Counted from the stretch's first letter, positions 7,604 to 19,693 are shown. The stretch: DNA of 64,000 bases from Lysobacterales bacterium (GCA_016182785.1 JACPFU010000042.1:34070-98069); one strand, 5' to 3'. Notes: generated by a model from the sequence alone, not told the origin. Numbers and translations are program-made.

Positions 7604-10600
7604 AGCGCAACCCGCAATCCCTGCTGCGCGCGGTCGGGCCGATCGTGTTCGGTCTGGCCGCCATCTCGGCGGCGGACGAAGCCCTCGCATTCGACAGCGC
7701 CACCGTCTCCGGGCTTGGCGTGCGCAACATCGGCTCGGCGGCGATGAGCGGCCGCATCAGCGCCATTGCCGCGTTCAATCGCGACGGCAAGACCACGGTC
7801 TACGTCGGCGCCGCCAGCGGCGGCGTGTGGAAGTCGCAGGACGGCGGCACCACCTTCGAGCCGAAGTTCGACGACCAGCCGGTGCAGTCGATCGGCGCGA
7901 TCGCGCTCGACCCGTCGAACCCGAAGCAGGTCTGGGTCGGCACCGGCGAGAGCTGGACGCGCAACTCGGTCTCGATCGGCAACGGCGTCTATCGCACGAG
8001 CGATGGCGGCGACACCTGGCAGCACATGGGCCTGCCGCAGACCGAGCGCATCTCGAAGATTCTGGTGCATCCGCGCGACGGCAAGATCGTCTACGTCTGC
8101 GCCCCCGGCCCGCTGTGGAGCGACTCCGACCAGCGCGGCCTGTTCAAGACCAGCGACGGCGGCCAGACCTGGAGCAAGGTGCTCGCCGGCGGCAACCGTT
8201 CCACCGGCTGTTCCGACCTGGAGTTTGATCCCAAGCAGCCGGATGTGCTGATCGCCGCGCTGTGGGACTTCCGCCGCCAGGGCTGGACCTTCCGCTCCGG
8301 CGGCGAGAGCGAGAACGCGGCCAGTGGCAGCGGCCTGTTTCGCAGCAGCGACGGCGGCGCGCACTGGAGCGAGTTCACGCCGGCGACGCACGCGGGCTTC
8401 CCGGCGAAACCGTATGGCCGCATCGGCATCGCGATCGCACCGAGCGACCCCAAGATCGTCTACGCCGTGGTCGAGGGCAAGCGCAGCGCGCTGTTTCGCT
8501 CCAGCGACGGCGGCGCCACCTGGGAGGAACGCGATCGCAGCCAGATGATGGTGTGGCGGCCGTTCTACTTCGCCAATCTCGTGGTCGATCCGACCAATCC
8601 CGAGCGCGTGTTCAAGGCCAACCTGTCGCTGATCGTGTCCGAGGACGGCGGCAAGAGCTTCTCCGGCACCGGCGGCGGCGCGCATGGTGACTGGCACGAC
8701 GTCTGGATCGATCCGGCCAACCCGAAGCACCTGATCGGCGGCGACGACGGCGGGCTGTGGACCAGCCACGACGGCGGTTCGCTGTGGATCAAGAGCGAAA
8801 ACCTGCCGGTGTCGCAGTTCTATCACGTCAGCGTCGACGACCAGGATCCTTACGAGGTCTACGGCGGGCTGCAAGACAACACCAGCTGGATTGCGCCATC
8901 GAGCTACCCCGGCGGCATCACCAACGCGCAGTGGGAACCGTTCTCCGGTGGCGACGGCTTCTGGATGTTCGCGGACCCGGTCGCGCCGCGCGACTACGTC
9001 TACTTCGAGTCGCAGGGCGGATACCTGGTGCGCGCCAACCGCCACACCATGCAGCAGCGCGAGATCCAGCCCAAGGCCGGCTACAAGGAGAAGCTGCGCT
9101 TCAACTGGAATGCGCCGCTGCACCTGAGCTCCAGCGAGCGCGGCACGATCTATCTCGGTTCGCAGTTCCTGCACCGCTCGCGCGACCAGGGCCAGAGCTG
9201 GGAACGCATCTCGCCGGACCTGACGAGCAATGATCCGGCCAAGCAGCAGCAGGAGAAGTCCGGCGGCATCACCGTCGACAACTCCGCCGCCGAGATGCAC
9301 ACCACGATCTACTCGATCAGCGAGTCGCCGCAGAACGGGCAGGTGATCTGGGTCGGCACCGACGATGGCAACGTCCAGCTCACGCGCGATGGCGGCAAGA
9401 CCTGGAACAACACCGTGCGCAACATTCCCGGGCTGCCGAAGGCGTCGTGGGTGAGCTGGGTCGAAGCCAGTCGCCACGATGCCGCGACCGCCTACGCCGC
9501 GTTCGACCGCCACACCTTCGGCGACATGGACCCGCACGTGTTCATGACCCGCGACTACGGCCGCAGCTGGACGCGCATCGCGGCCGCTGCGCAGGGCGTG
9601 CGCGGCTATGCGCACGTGATCCGCGAGGACATCGTCAATCCCGATCTGCTGTTCCTCGGCACCGAGTTCGGGCTGTGGATCTCGCTCGACCGCGGCGCGC
9701 ACTGGGCGGCGTTCAAGGGCGGGCGCTTCCCGAGCGTGGCGGTGCGCGATCTCGCGATCCAGCCGCGCGACCACGACCTGGTCATCGCCACCCACGGCCG
9801 CGGCATCTGGATCATCGATGACCTCACGCCGCTGCGCCATCTCGATGCGGCGACGCAGGCCGCCGAGGTCAGTCTGTTGCCGAGTCGTCCGCAGCAGCAG
9901 CGCGTTCCCGGCTTCGGCGGCTGGTCGCGCGGCGATGCCGTCTTCGTCGGCCGCAACGCACCGAACGCGGCGGTGATCAGCTACCACCAGAAGACGCGGC
10001 ACCTGTTCGGCAAGCTCAAGCTCGAAATCCTCGATGCCGAAGGCAAGGTCCTCGACACGCTGCCGGCCTCCAAGCGCCGCGGCATCAACCGCGTGCAGTG
10101 GTCGATGAGCGTGAAGCCGCCGCGCACGCCGCAGGGCGCGACGCTGGCCGGCGCCGCGACCTACGGTCCGCGCGTGCTGCCCGGGACCTACCGCGTGCGC
10201 CTGACCAAGAACGGCAAGGTCTACGAAACACCGCTGCGCGTCGATCTGGACCCGCGCGCGCCATACACGAGCGACGACCGCAAGGCGCAGTTCGCGGCGG
10301 CGATGCGCGTGCATGCGCTGTTCGAGCGCATGTCCGACCTGTCCGAGCGCATCGTCGCACTGCGCGAGCAGGCGACGGCCAAGGCCGCGGCGCTGCCGCA
10401 AGGCGAGCGCTCGAAGAAGCGCCTGCTGCAGCTGGTGACGCGGATCGAAGACGTGCGCCGGCAGATCGTCGCGACCAAGGAAGGCGGTGCGGTGACCGGC
10501 GAGGAGCGCTTGCGCGAACACCTCGACGCGCTCTACGGCGCGATCGTCGGCTGGGAAGGCCGCCCCGGTTCCTACCAGCTGCAGCGCATCGACGTGCTCG

Positions 10601-10725
10601 AACGCGAGCTCGGCGAAGTCGAAGCCGAGTTCGCGAAGCTGCTGGAGCGCGAGGCGCGTCCGCTCGGCGTGGTGCTGGCGGCAATTGCTGGTGGCGGCGG
10701 CGGGAGTCGCGTCGCCGCCCGCTGA
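7600..10725 (+). CDS. Exported VPS10/sortilin-type BNR beta-propeller protein
   Basis: A 1041-residue protein with a signal peptide of about 30 residues (ending ADEALAF). It has many Asp-box/BNR repeats of form S-x-D-G-G-x-T-W (SQDGGTTF, TSDGGDTW, TSDGGQTW, SSDGGAHW, SSDGGATW, TRDGGKTW). These fold as one or two large propellers like sortilin (VPS10) and 'glycosyl hydrolase' propeller proteins. The C-terminal 200 residues contain an Ig-like strand region (VLPGTYRVRLTKNGK) and then a helical tail. No glycosidase catalytic residues could be identified; binding or peptide-handling roles are equally possible. It is translationally coupled to the LolA-like gene. Confidence 0.82.
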   Translation: MKRNPQSLLRAVGPIVFGLAAISAADEALAFDSATVSGLGVRNIGSAAMSGRISAIAAFNRDGKTTVYVGAASGGVWKSQDGGTTFEPKFDDQPVQSIGAIALDPSNPKQVWVGTGESWTRNSVSIGNGVYRTSDGGDTWQHMGLPQTERISKILVHPRDGKIVYVCAPGPLWSDSDQRGLFKTSDGGQTWSKVLAGGNRSTGCSDLEFDPKQPDVLIAALWDFRRQGWTFRSGGESENAASGSGLFRSSDGGAHWSEFTPATHAGFPAKPYGRIGIAIAPSDPKIVYAVVEGKRSALFRSSDGGATWEERDRSQMMVWRPFYFANLVVDPTNPERVFKANLSLIVSEDGGKSFSGTGGGAHGDWHDVWIDPANPKHLIGGDDGGLWTSHDGGSLWIKSENLPVSQFYHVSVDDQDPYEVYGGLQDNTSWIAPSSYPGGITNAQWEPFSGGDGFWMFADPVAPRDYVYFESQGGYLVRANRHTMQQREIQPKAGYKEKLRFNWNAPLHLSSSERGTIYLGSQFLHRSRDQGQSWERISPDLTSNDPAKQQQEKSGGITVDNSAAEMHTTIYSISESPQNGQVIWVGTDDGNVQLTRDGGKTWNNTVRNIPGLPKASWVSWVEASRHDAATAYAAFDRHTFGDMDPHVFMTRDYGRSWTRIAAAAQGVRGYAHVIREDIVNPDLLFLGTEFGLWISLDRGAHWAAFKGGRFPSVAVRDLAIQPRDHDLVIATHGRGIWIIDDLTPLRHLDAATQAAEVSLLPSRPQQQRVPGFGGWSRGDAVFVGRNAPNAAVISYHQKTRHLFGKLKLEILDAEGKVLDTLPASKRRGINRVQWSMSVKPPRTPQGATLAGAATYGPRVLPGTYRVRLTKNGKVYETPLRVDLDPRAPYTSDDRKAQFAAAMRVHALFERMSDLSERIVALREQATAKAAALPQGERSKKRLLQLVTRIEDVRRQIVATKEGGAVTGEERLREHLDALYGAIVGWEGRPGSYQLQRIDVLERELGEVEAEFAKLLEREARPLGVVLAAIAGGGGGSRVAAR

Positions 10726-10748
10726 AACGGGCCCGCTACAATCGGCCG

Positions 10749-12947
10749 ATGGATGTTTCCCACCTGCTCGACGCGCTGAACCCGGCGCAGCGCGAAGCCG
10801 TGTGCGCGCCGCGTGGCCACTACCTGGTGCTCGCCGGCGCCGGCAGCGGCAAGACGCGCGTGCTCACCCATCGCATGGCCTGGCTGACCGAGGTCGAGCG
10901 TGCCTCGCCGTGGTCGGTGCTGGCGGTGACCTTCACCAACAAGGCCGCCGGCGAAATGCGTTCGCGCGCGGAACTGCTGATGCCGCAAGGCACGCGTGGC
11001 TTGTGGGTCGGCACCTTCCATGGCATCGCGCATCGCCTGCTGCGCCAGCACTGGCGCGAGGCGCTGCTGCCGGAAACCTTTCAGATCCTCGATGCCGACG
11101 ACCAGGTGCGCCTGATCAAGCGCGTCAGCGCCGATCTCGGACTGGAGGAATCGCGCTGGCCGGCGCGCCAGGCGGCGTGGTTCATCAACACCATGAAGGA
11201 CGAGGGCAAGCGCCCGGGCGCGATCGCGACCGACTACAACCCGGCCACGCGCACCCTGATCGACATCTACGCCGCCTACGAGGAACGCTGCCAGCGCGCC
11301 GGCCTGGTCGATTTCGCCGAGCTGCTGCTGCGCACGCACGAGACGCTGTTGCGCGACAGTGAACTGCTGAAGCACTACCGCAGCCGCTTCGAGCATCTGC
11401 TGATCGACGAGTTCCAGGACACCAACACCCTGCAATACGCCTTCGTGCGCCTGCTCGCGGGCGATCGCGCGTCCGCCTTCGTGGTTGGCGACGACGACCA
11501 GGCGATCTACGGCTGGCGCGGCGCCAAGGTCGAGAACGTGCAGCAGTTCCTGCGCGACTTCCCGGGCGCGGTCACCTTCAAGCTGGAACAGAACTACCGC
11601 TCGACCGCCAACATCCTGAGCGCCGCGAACGCGGTCATCGCGCGCAACGGCGGCCGCCTCGGCAAGGAGCTGTGGACCAGTTCGGGCAAGGGCGATCTGA
11701 TCGACCTGTACGCCGCCTACAACGAACAGGACGAGGCGCGTTTCGTGATCGAGCGCATCCAGCGCTGGGTCCGCGACGGCGGCTCGGCGCGTGATGCCGC
11801 CATCCTGTACCGCTCGAACGCGCAGTCACGGCTGTTCGAGGAGGCCTTGATGGTGCAAGGCATGAAGTACCGGGTCTACGGCGGCCTGCGCTTCTTCGAA
11901 CGCGCCGAAGTGAAGGATGCACTCGCGTACCTGCGCCTGTCGCTGCTGCGCGAGGACGATGCTGCATTCGAGCGCGCAGTGAACACGCCACCGCGCGGCA
12001 TCGGCGAGCGCACGCTCGACGCGCTGCGCAAGCGCGCACGCGATGCGAGGTCCTCGCTGTGGGCGGCGACCGAGGCGGAACTCGCCGGCGGCACGCTGGC
12101 CGCGCGCGCCAAGTCGGCGCTGCGCGCGTTCATCGAGCTGATCGAGAAACTCGCCGCCGCCACCGCCGAGGCCAGCCTCGCCGAGCGCATGGAGCGCGCG
12201 ATCGAGGCCGGGCAGCTGAAGCCCTACTACGAGGCGGAAGGCAAGGGGCAGGCCGAGTCGCGCATCGACAACCTCGATGAACTGATCAACGTCGCTGCTC
12301 GCTTCGAGCGCAGCGTCGAGGACGCCGAAGCGGGACTGAGCGAGGTCGCGTCGTTCCTTGCGCACGCCACGCTCGAGGCCGGCGAGGCGGCGGGTGAAGC
12401 GTGGGAAGACTGCGTGCAGCTGATGACCCTGCATTCGGCCAAGGGCCTCGAGTTCCCGCTGGTGTTCCTGGTCGGGCTCGAAGATGGCTTGTTCCCGAGC
12501 CAGAAGTCGCTGGAGCAGGAGGACCGCCTGGAAGAGGAGCGCCGCCTCGCCTATGTCGGCATCACCCGCGCGCGCCAGAAGCTGGTGCTGTGCCATGCCG
12601 AGTCGCGGCGCTGGCATGGCCAGGAGACCTACAACCGGCCCTCGCGCTTCCTCGCGGAGATCCCGAAGGAAGTGCTGGCCGAGGTGCGTCCGAAGGTGCA
12701 GGTCAGCCGGCCGATGGCGTTTGGCCGCAGCGCCGAAGGGTTTCTCGCCGAACGTGGTCTGCTGCGCGGCGGCGTGGTCGAGCTGCCGGCGATTCCGCTC
12801 GGCGCACGCGTGGCGCATGCCAGCTTTGGCGAGGGCGTGGTCACCCATTTCGAGGGCGCCGGCGCTTCGGCACGGGTGCAGGTGAACTTCGCCGCCGGTG
12901 GCGCGAAATGGCTGGTGCTTGCATTCGCCAACCTGAAGTCGCTGTAG
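10749..12947 (+). CDS. uvrD: DNA helicase II, UvrD
   Basis: A 732-residue superfamily 1A helicase, close to the usual UvrD length of about 720. Visible motifs are Q-motif/motif I LAGAGSGKTRVLTHR, Ia VTFTNKAAGEM, II LIDEFQDTN, III VGDDDQAIYGWRGA, IV QNYRST, V LMTLHSAKGLEF and VI EERRLAYVGITRAR. The C-terminal region (GARVAHASFGEGVVTHFEG) matches the Tudor-like domain that binds RNA polymerase. It unwinds DNA 3' to 5' in nucleotide-excision and mismatch repair. A second, distinct Rep-type helicase is encoded at 60417, so each plays its own role. Confidence 0.95.
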   Translation: MDVSHLLDALNPAQREAVCAPRGHYLVLAGAGSGKTRVLTHRMAWLTEVERASPWSVLAVTFTNKAAGEMRSRAELLMPQGTRGLWVGTFHGIAHRLLRQHWREALLPETFQILDADDQVRLIKRVSADLGLEESRWPARQAAWFINTMKDEGKRPGAIATDYNPATRTLIDIYAAYEERCQRAGLVDFAELLLRTHETLLRDSELLKHYRSRFEHLLIDEFQDTNTLQYAFVRLLAGDRASAFVVGDDDQAIYGWRGAKVENVQQFLRDFPGAVTFKLEQNYRSTANILSAANAVIARNGGRLGKELWTSSGKGDLIDLYAAYNEQDEARFVIERIQRWVRDGGSARDAAILYRSNAQSRLFEEALMVQGMKYRVYGGLRFFERAEVKDALAYLRLSLLREDDAAFERAVNTPPRGIGERTLDALRKRARDARSSLWAATEAELAGGTLAARAKSALRAFIELIEKLAAATAEASLAERMERAIEAGQLKPYYEAEGKGQAESRIDNLDELINVAARFERSVEDAEAGLSEVASFLAHATLEAGEAAGEAWEDCVQLMTLHSAKGLEFPLVFLVGLEDGLFPSQKSLEQEDRLEEERRLAYVGITRARQKLVLCHAESRRWHGQETYNRPSRFLAEIPKEVLAEVRPKVQVSRPMAFGRSAEGFLAERGLLRGGVVELPAIPLGARVAHASFGEGVVTHFEGAGASARVQVNFAAGGAKWLVLAFANLKSL

Positions 12948-12973
12948 TCCTGCGCGCAGAAAAGGAGTCATCC

Positions 12974-13657
12974 ATGAGCAATGCCGAGTGGTTCTACGCC
13001 GACGCCGGCGGTCAGCAGCAGGAGCCGGTGGACGCGGAGACGCTGCAGCGCCTGTGGCGCGAGGGACGCATCCACGCGCAGACGTTGTTGTGGCGCGAAG
13101 GCATGGCGGGCTGGCAGCCGCTCGCCTCGCTCGCTGCGGAGTTGCCCTGGGTGCGCGATGCAGCGCTGGCACCCGTGGCGCCGCCACCGTTGCCCGCGGC
13201 TGGGGTCGCCAAACCCGCGGCGCGCGCCGGCTGCGCCGGTGGTGGCTGCGCCATCGCGATCGTGCTCGGCTCGTTCGGCGCGCTGATGATCCTCGGCGTG
13301 CTCGCCGCAATCGCGATTCCGGCCTATCAGGACTACACGCACCGCGCCAAGGTCGCGGTGGCGATCGGGAGCGCGGCTTCGCTGAAGGAGAGGGTGATGG
13401 CCGACTACCGGCGACTCGGTGATTGCCCGGTGGATATCGAAGTCGACAGCAGCGATGTGCCCGCGGGTTTCAGCGAGGTCTGGGTCGGCCGGTTCGAGGA
13501 CGAAACCTGCGGCATCCAGCTGGTCTTCGAGGCGATTCCCGGTCTGGCCGACAGCAAGGACAAGAAGCTCTGGCTCTGGCTGGACGAAGACGGCAGCAGT
13601 TGGAAGTGCTCGTCCGAGCTGGCCGATCGCCTGTTGCCGCTGAACTGCCGCGGCTGA
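12974..13657 (+). CDS. GYF_2 (DUF4339) domain protein with internal pilin-like helix
   Basis: A 227-residue protein. Residues 1-60 form a GYF_2 domain (EWFYADAGGQQQEPV, then LWREGMAGWQPL). After a Pro/Ala linker comes a hydrophobic helix whose end, VLAAIAIPAYQDYTHRAK, strongly matches the N-terminal helix of type IV pilins, but it sits internally near residue 100 and lacks the prepilin G-F-T-L-x-E cleavage site. The remaining C-terminal region has two or more cysteines, as in pilin globular heads. It is probably an inner-membrane protein rather than a pilus subunit. The RBS is AAAGGAG. The role is unknown. Confidence 0.75.
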   Translation: MSNAEWFYADAGGQQQEPVDAETLQRLWREGRIHAQTLLWREGMAGWQPLASLAAELPWVRDAALAPVAPPPLPAAGVAKPAARAGCAGGGCAIAIVLGSFGALMILGVLAAIAIPAYQDYTHRAKVAVAIGSAASLKERVMADYRRLGDCPVDIEVDSSDVPAGFSEVWVGRFEDETCGIQLVFEAIPGLADSKDKKLWLWLDEDGSSWKCSSELADRLLPLNCRG

Positions 13658-13668
13658 GATGGAAAGGA

Positions 13669-13692
13669 CGAGGGCCGCTCGCGCGGCCCTCG
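13669..13692. terminator. Hairpin between convergent genes
   Basis: A perfect 10-bp GC-rich stem (CGAGGGCCGC / GCGGCCCTCG) with loop TCGC lies between the convergent GYF/pilin gene and the kinase gene. There is no long T-run, so it may work as a bidirectional but imperfect intrinsic terminator. Confidence 0.6.
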
Positions 13693-13714
13693 TATACGGC
13701 GATGGCGTCAGGGT

Positions 13715-15766
13715 TCAGCGATTGCCACCCTTCGGGCGGAACGCGCTGAGCGAGCCGAGGTAGCGGCCGAGGCGTTCCTCGATCGCTTCGCGCGCCTTGT
13801 CGGACGCACTCAGGTTGGTGAAGTCGACCTTCTGCGTCACCGCCGGGCCGAGCGGCTGGCCCTCGAACACGTCCCAGGTCTTCACCGTCAGGTTGGCCGA
13901 GTACAGCGTGTCGGTCTGGCCGTAGAAGGTGATCGGTGTCGAGCCGAGCGGCTGCGCGCGAATCACGGTCACCGCACGCACGTTGTTGGCGCGCGCGAGC
14001 GCCGCGAACAGGCGCGGCATGTCCGGTGCGCCGGAGTTGATCAGTGCCGCGATGCCGGGCGTGCTCTCCTCGTCGGCGAGCAGGAAGCCCGCGGATTCCA
14101 GCGCTTCCTCGATCACGCCTTCCGCCGCCTGCGCGATGGCCGGGTCGCCGATGCTGATCACCATGACTCGTGGCGGACCCATCGGGCGCCGCGGCCGGTC
14201 TTCCGGCGGCGGCAGGTTGCGCGCCAGCGCCGGACGATCGCCGCGCGCCGGGCGGTCATCGCCGCGCAGCAGCGGGCGTTCGACCGCGACCGGATCGCGT
14301 CCGCCCTCGACGTCCTTGCGCCGTTGTGCGAGCTCGTCGAGCACGGCCAGGCCGGGGGCCGGATCGGCGGCGCTGTCGTCCGCGTCCGCGGCTGCAGCCA
14401 GCCCGGTGTGTTGCAGCGCCTCGCTGGCACCGGCCAGCGCATCAGCGGCGCTGTCGAGCGCATCGCCGCTGCCGGCGGGTGCACTGACGGCGGCCGGCTG
14501 CGCATCGCTGCTGGCGGTGGCCGGCGTGGCTGCGGCCGCCGGGCTGGTCGCGGTGTCGGTGGCCGGTGCGCTCAGCGCCAGCGCTGCCGGCGGCGGCGCG
14601 GTGCCGAGCAAACGGTCCTTGAAGGCGTAGCCCGCGGCACCGAGCGCGCCGAGCGCGATCACGGCGGCGATCGGCCAGAATGCCTTCGATCCGCCCGCGC
14701 GCTGCTGCTGCGCTTCCATCACCGACGGCCGTGCTGCCGCGGCTGGCGCCGGCGGCGGCGCGATGGCGCGCTGGTGGGTGGCCGGCGTCGGCGCCGAATG
14801 CACCTGCGGCAAGGGCGTCGGCGGCGTCGGCTTCAGCGCCGCTTCGCGCTGTGTGGCCGCAGCGATGGCCTCGGCCGGGGTCGCCATGCCGATCACGGTG
14901 GCGGCGGCCGCGGGCAGCTTGGCCTGCACCGAAATCGGGCCGCCGGCCATCACCGCCGGGTGCTTCTGCAGGTCGGCGACCAGTTCATGGCAACTGGCAT
15001 AGCGGTCGGCCGGGTCCTTCGCGACCATGCGCGTCAGGATGCGTGCGAGCTCGGGGTCGACGTCGCTGTTGAGCTGGCGCACGTCCGGCACCTCGGCCTT
15101 GACCACTTCGAGCAGCAGGCCGAGCGGCGATTCATCGGTGAACGGCATGCGTCCGGTCAGCATCTCGAACAGCACGATGCCGAGCGAGAACACGTCCGAA
15201 CGCAGGTCGACCGGCTTGCCCAGGCAGACTTCCGGCGACAGGTAACCCGGGGTGCCGACGAACTCGCCGGTCGCGGTCAGCTTCTTCGAGAAATCATGTT
15301 GCGCGAGCGCGATGCCGAAGTCGGCGATCTTGATCGTGCCGCGCGTCGTCAGCATCAGGTTCGCGGGCTTGATGTCGCGATGCACGACGCCCTTGTCATG
15401 CGCGGTCGACAGGCCGAGCGCGGTCTGGTGGATCACCTTCGCCGCGGCCGCCGGCGTCATCTTGCCTTCGCGCTTGAGGAACGAGGATAGCGACTCGCCC
15501 TCGACGAATTCCATCGCGAAGAACGGCTGCCCGCCGTCCTCGCCGATGAAGTAGATCTGGATGATGTGTGCGTCGTTGAGCTGCGCCATCGAGCGCGCCT
15601 CGCGCAGGAAGCGCTCCTTCACCGACTCGTCGTGCGAGAGCGACTCCGAGAGGGTCTTGATCGCGACGTAGCGGTTCAGCGCCGGCTCGTAGCCCTTGTA
15701 GACAACCCCCATGCCGCCGCGACCGAGTTCGCAGACGACATCGTAATGACCGACCTTGCTTCTCAT
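13715..15766 (-). CDS. Membrane-bound Ser/Thr protein kinase (Hanks type)
   Basis: A 683-residue protein. The N-terminal kinase domain (about 8-270) has the glycine loop ELGRGGMGVVYKGYEP, VAIKTL lysine, HRDIKPANLML catalytic loop and ADFGIA metal-binding loop. A Pro/Ala linker precedes one transmembrane helix near 385-405 (FWPIAAVIALGALGAAGYAF). A low-complexity Ala-rich stretch and a C-terminal domain of about 140 residues follow (VMVISIGDPAIAQAAEG onward). That domain resembles periplasmic domains of unknown function and probably senses something outside the membrane. The start at 15766 begins MRSKVGHYDVV just before the kinase domain. Confidence 0.9.
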   Translation of the reverse strand: MRSKVGHYDVVCELGRGGMGVVYKGYEPALNRYVAIKTLSESLSHDESVKERFLREARSMAQLNDAHIIQIYFIGEDGGQPFFAMEFVEGESLSSFLKREGKMTPAAAAKVIHQTALGLSTAHDKGVVHRDIKPANLMLTTRGTIKIADFGIALAQHDFSKKLTATGEFVGTPGYLSPEVCLGKPVDLRSDVFSLGIVLFEMLTGRMPFTDESPLGLLLEVVKAEVPDVRQLNSDVDPELARILTRMVAKDPADRYASCHELVADLQKHPAVMAGGPISVQAKLPAAAATVIGMATPAEAIAAATQREAALKPTPPTPLPQVHSAPTPATHQRAIAPPPAPAAAARPSVMEAQQQRAGGSKAFWPIAAVIALGALGAAGYAFKDRLLGTAPPPAALALSAPATDTATSPAAAATPATASSDAQPAAVSAPAGSGDALDSAADALAGASEALQHTGLAAAADADDSAADPAPGLAVLDELAQRRKDVEGGRDPVAVERPLLRGDDRPARGDRPALARNLPPPEDRPRRPMGPPRVMVISIGDPAIAQAAEGVIEEALESAGFLLADEESTPGIAALINSGAPDMPRLFAALARANNVRAVTVIRAQPLGSTPITFYGQTDTLYSANLTVKTWDVFEGQPLGPAVTQKVDFTNLSASDKAREAIEERLGRYLGSLSAFRPKGGNR

Positions 15767-15956
15767 GACTCGACTCCCCGATGGATCGCCCGGGAGGAGC
15801 GCACCTGGCCGGCGGCCCCTGTCACCAAACGTCAATCGAGAATATCACTGCATTCTGAACGGCTCCCAAGCCGTGCCCGAGCGTTCGGTCAACCGGATCG
15901 ACGGTTGGAAGCGGGCGCCTGGCGGATAGACTCGCGGCTTCGACGGAGACCCGCAC

Positions 15957-17039
15957 ATGAAACGACGCCATCTGATTGCAGCCGGCAGCGCCGCTGCGCT
16001 CGCCGCCTGCGCACCCGGCTCCAAGGGCCCGGCCGGCGGCCAGAGTTCGCAACGCTTCCAGTGGAAGATGGTCACCTCGTGGCCACCGAATTTTCCCGGG
16101 CTCGGCAGCAGCGTCCTGCGTCTCGCGGAGCTGCTGGCGCAGGCCAGCGGCGGCCGGCTGACGCTGAAGATCTACGCCGGCAACGAACTGGTGCCGCCGT
16201 TCGAGGTGTTCGACGCGGTCTCGCGCGGCACCGCCGAGATGGGCCACAGCGGTGCCTACTACTGGAAGGGCAAGTCGCCCGCGGCGCCGTTCTTCTGCGC
16301 GGTGCCGTTCGGGCTCAATGCCCAGGAGATGAATGGCTGGCTCTACCACGGCGGCGGGCTCGAGCTGTGGCGCGAGCTGTACGCGAAGTTCAACCTGGTG
16401 CCATTCGCGTGCGGCAACACCGGCGTGCAGATGGCCGGATGGTTCAACCGCGAGATCACCTCGGTGGACGACCTCAAGGGGCTGAAGATGCGCATCCCCG
16501 GGCTCGGCGGCGAGGTCATGGCGCGGCTTGGCGCGGTGCCGGTGAACATCCCCGGCGGCGAGATCTTCACCTCGCTGCAGCAGGGCGCGATCGACGCGGC
16601 GGAGTGGGTCGGTCCCTACAACGACCTCGCCTTCGGTCTCTATCGCGCGGCCAAGTACTGCTACTACCCGGGTTGGCAGGAACCCGGCCCGACACTGGAA
16701 TGCATGGTCAACAAGAACGCCTACGACTCGTTGCCGGAAGACCTCAAGGCGCTGCTCGATGCCTGCTGCCGGGCGATCAACGACGACATGCTGGCCGAGT
16801 ACACCGCGCGCAACCAGGACGCGCTGCGGCAGCTGGTCGACACGCACAAGGTCGAGTTCCGCCGCCTGCCCGACCCGGTGCTGGCGGCGCTGCGCGAACA
16901 GGCCGACGCGGTGCTCGCGGACCTTGCGCAAAGCGATGCCTTCGCCAAGCGCGTGCACGACAGCTACGTCGCCTACCGCGCCCAGGTGCGGGCCTGGGCC
17001 GCGGTCTCGGAAGTCGCCTTCTACCAGGCGCGCGCCTGA
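15957..17039 (+). CDS. TRAP transporter solute-binding protein, DctP family (lipoprotein)
   Basis: A 360-residue periplasmic substrate-binding protein. The N-terminus MKRRHLIAAGSAAALAACAP has both a basic start and a lipobox (LAAC), so it is probably lipid-anchored. DctP-family features include FQWKMVTSWPPNFPG, the conserved R in KGLKMRIPGLGGEVM that usually contacts a substrate carboxylate, and the IDAAEWVGPYND segment. It most resembles the subgroup binding keto acids and related carboxylates, but the ligand is not certain. No permease genes are adjacent; DctQ and DctM homologues lie about 9 kb away on the opposite strand. Confidence 0.9.
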   Translation: MKRRHLIAAGSAAALAACAPGSKGPAGGQSSQRFQWKMVTSWPPNFPGLGSSVLRLAELLAQASGGRLTLKIYAGNELVPPFEVFDAVSRGTAEMGHSGAYYWKGKSPAAPFFCAVPFGLNAQEMNGWLYHGGGLELWRELYAKFNLVPFACGNTGVQMAGWFNREITSVDDLKGLKMRIPGLGGEVMARLGAVPVNIPGGEIFTSLQQGAIDAAEWVGPYNDLAFGLYRAAKYCYYPGWQEPGPTLECMVNKNAYDSLPEDLKALLDACCRAINDDMLAEYTARNQDALRQLVDTHKVEFRRLPDPVLAALREQADAVLADLAQSDAFAKRVHDSYVAYRAQVRAWAAVSEVAFYQARA

Positions 17040-17155
17040 CGTCAGAGCCGAATTGCGAACCGGGTCGCCGATCGGCACCCGGCTGCCGGCGCGCGCCTGC
17101 GCGCCGCGCGCGGTGGCGCGAGCGGCGCATGCCGGGCGACGGACGGTGCCGCGAC

Positions 17156-17171
17156 TGTGAACGAAGTCACA
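17156..17171. promoter_or_regulatory. CRP/Clp-type operator upstream of the M4 protease
   Basis: TGTGA-N6-TCACA is a perfect CRP-family palindrome in the 381-bp gap 17040-17420. In Xanthomonas and Lysobacter the CRP-like protein Clp binds this consensus and activates extracellular enzyme genes. It is centred about 70 bp upstream of a TATAGT -10 candidate. The rest of the gap is GC-rich and shows no other feature. Confidence 0.7.
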
Positions 17172-17205
17172 GAATCCAGTTGCTCGCGATTTGTTGCAAA
17201 GCAGC

Positions 17206-17233
17206 GTGACCTGCGGTTCAGCCTGCGTATAGT
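17206..17233 (+). promoter_or_regulatory. Candidate promoter for the secreted-protease genes
   Basis: A good -10 (TATAGT, 17228-17233) has a weak -35 (GTGACC, 17206-17211) 16 nt upstream. A weak -35 fits an activator-dependent promoter and the nearby CRP/Clp palindrome. It would give a 5' leader of about 180 nt. Confidence 0.4.
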
Positions 17234-17405
17234 CGCCCGGCCTTCCCGGGTCCGGGCAGGCGGGGCGATGGCCAGGGGGCTTTCATCGCGCGCAATCCAG
17301 TCACCTTCTGCCGCCGGCGCAGTGCCGGCACAGAGAAGTGCGGTCTGCGACGCGAAGGGGTTTCGGAAGCCATCGGGGAGACTTCATAAGAAACACATTC
17401 CTTAG

Positions 17406-19676
<2,271 letters not shown>

Positions 19677-19693
19677 TGGCAGCAAACCGGCGC

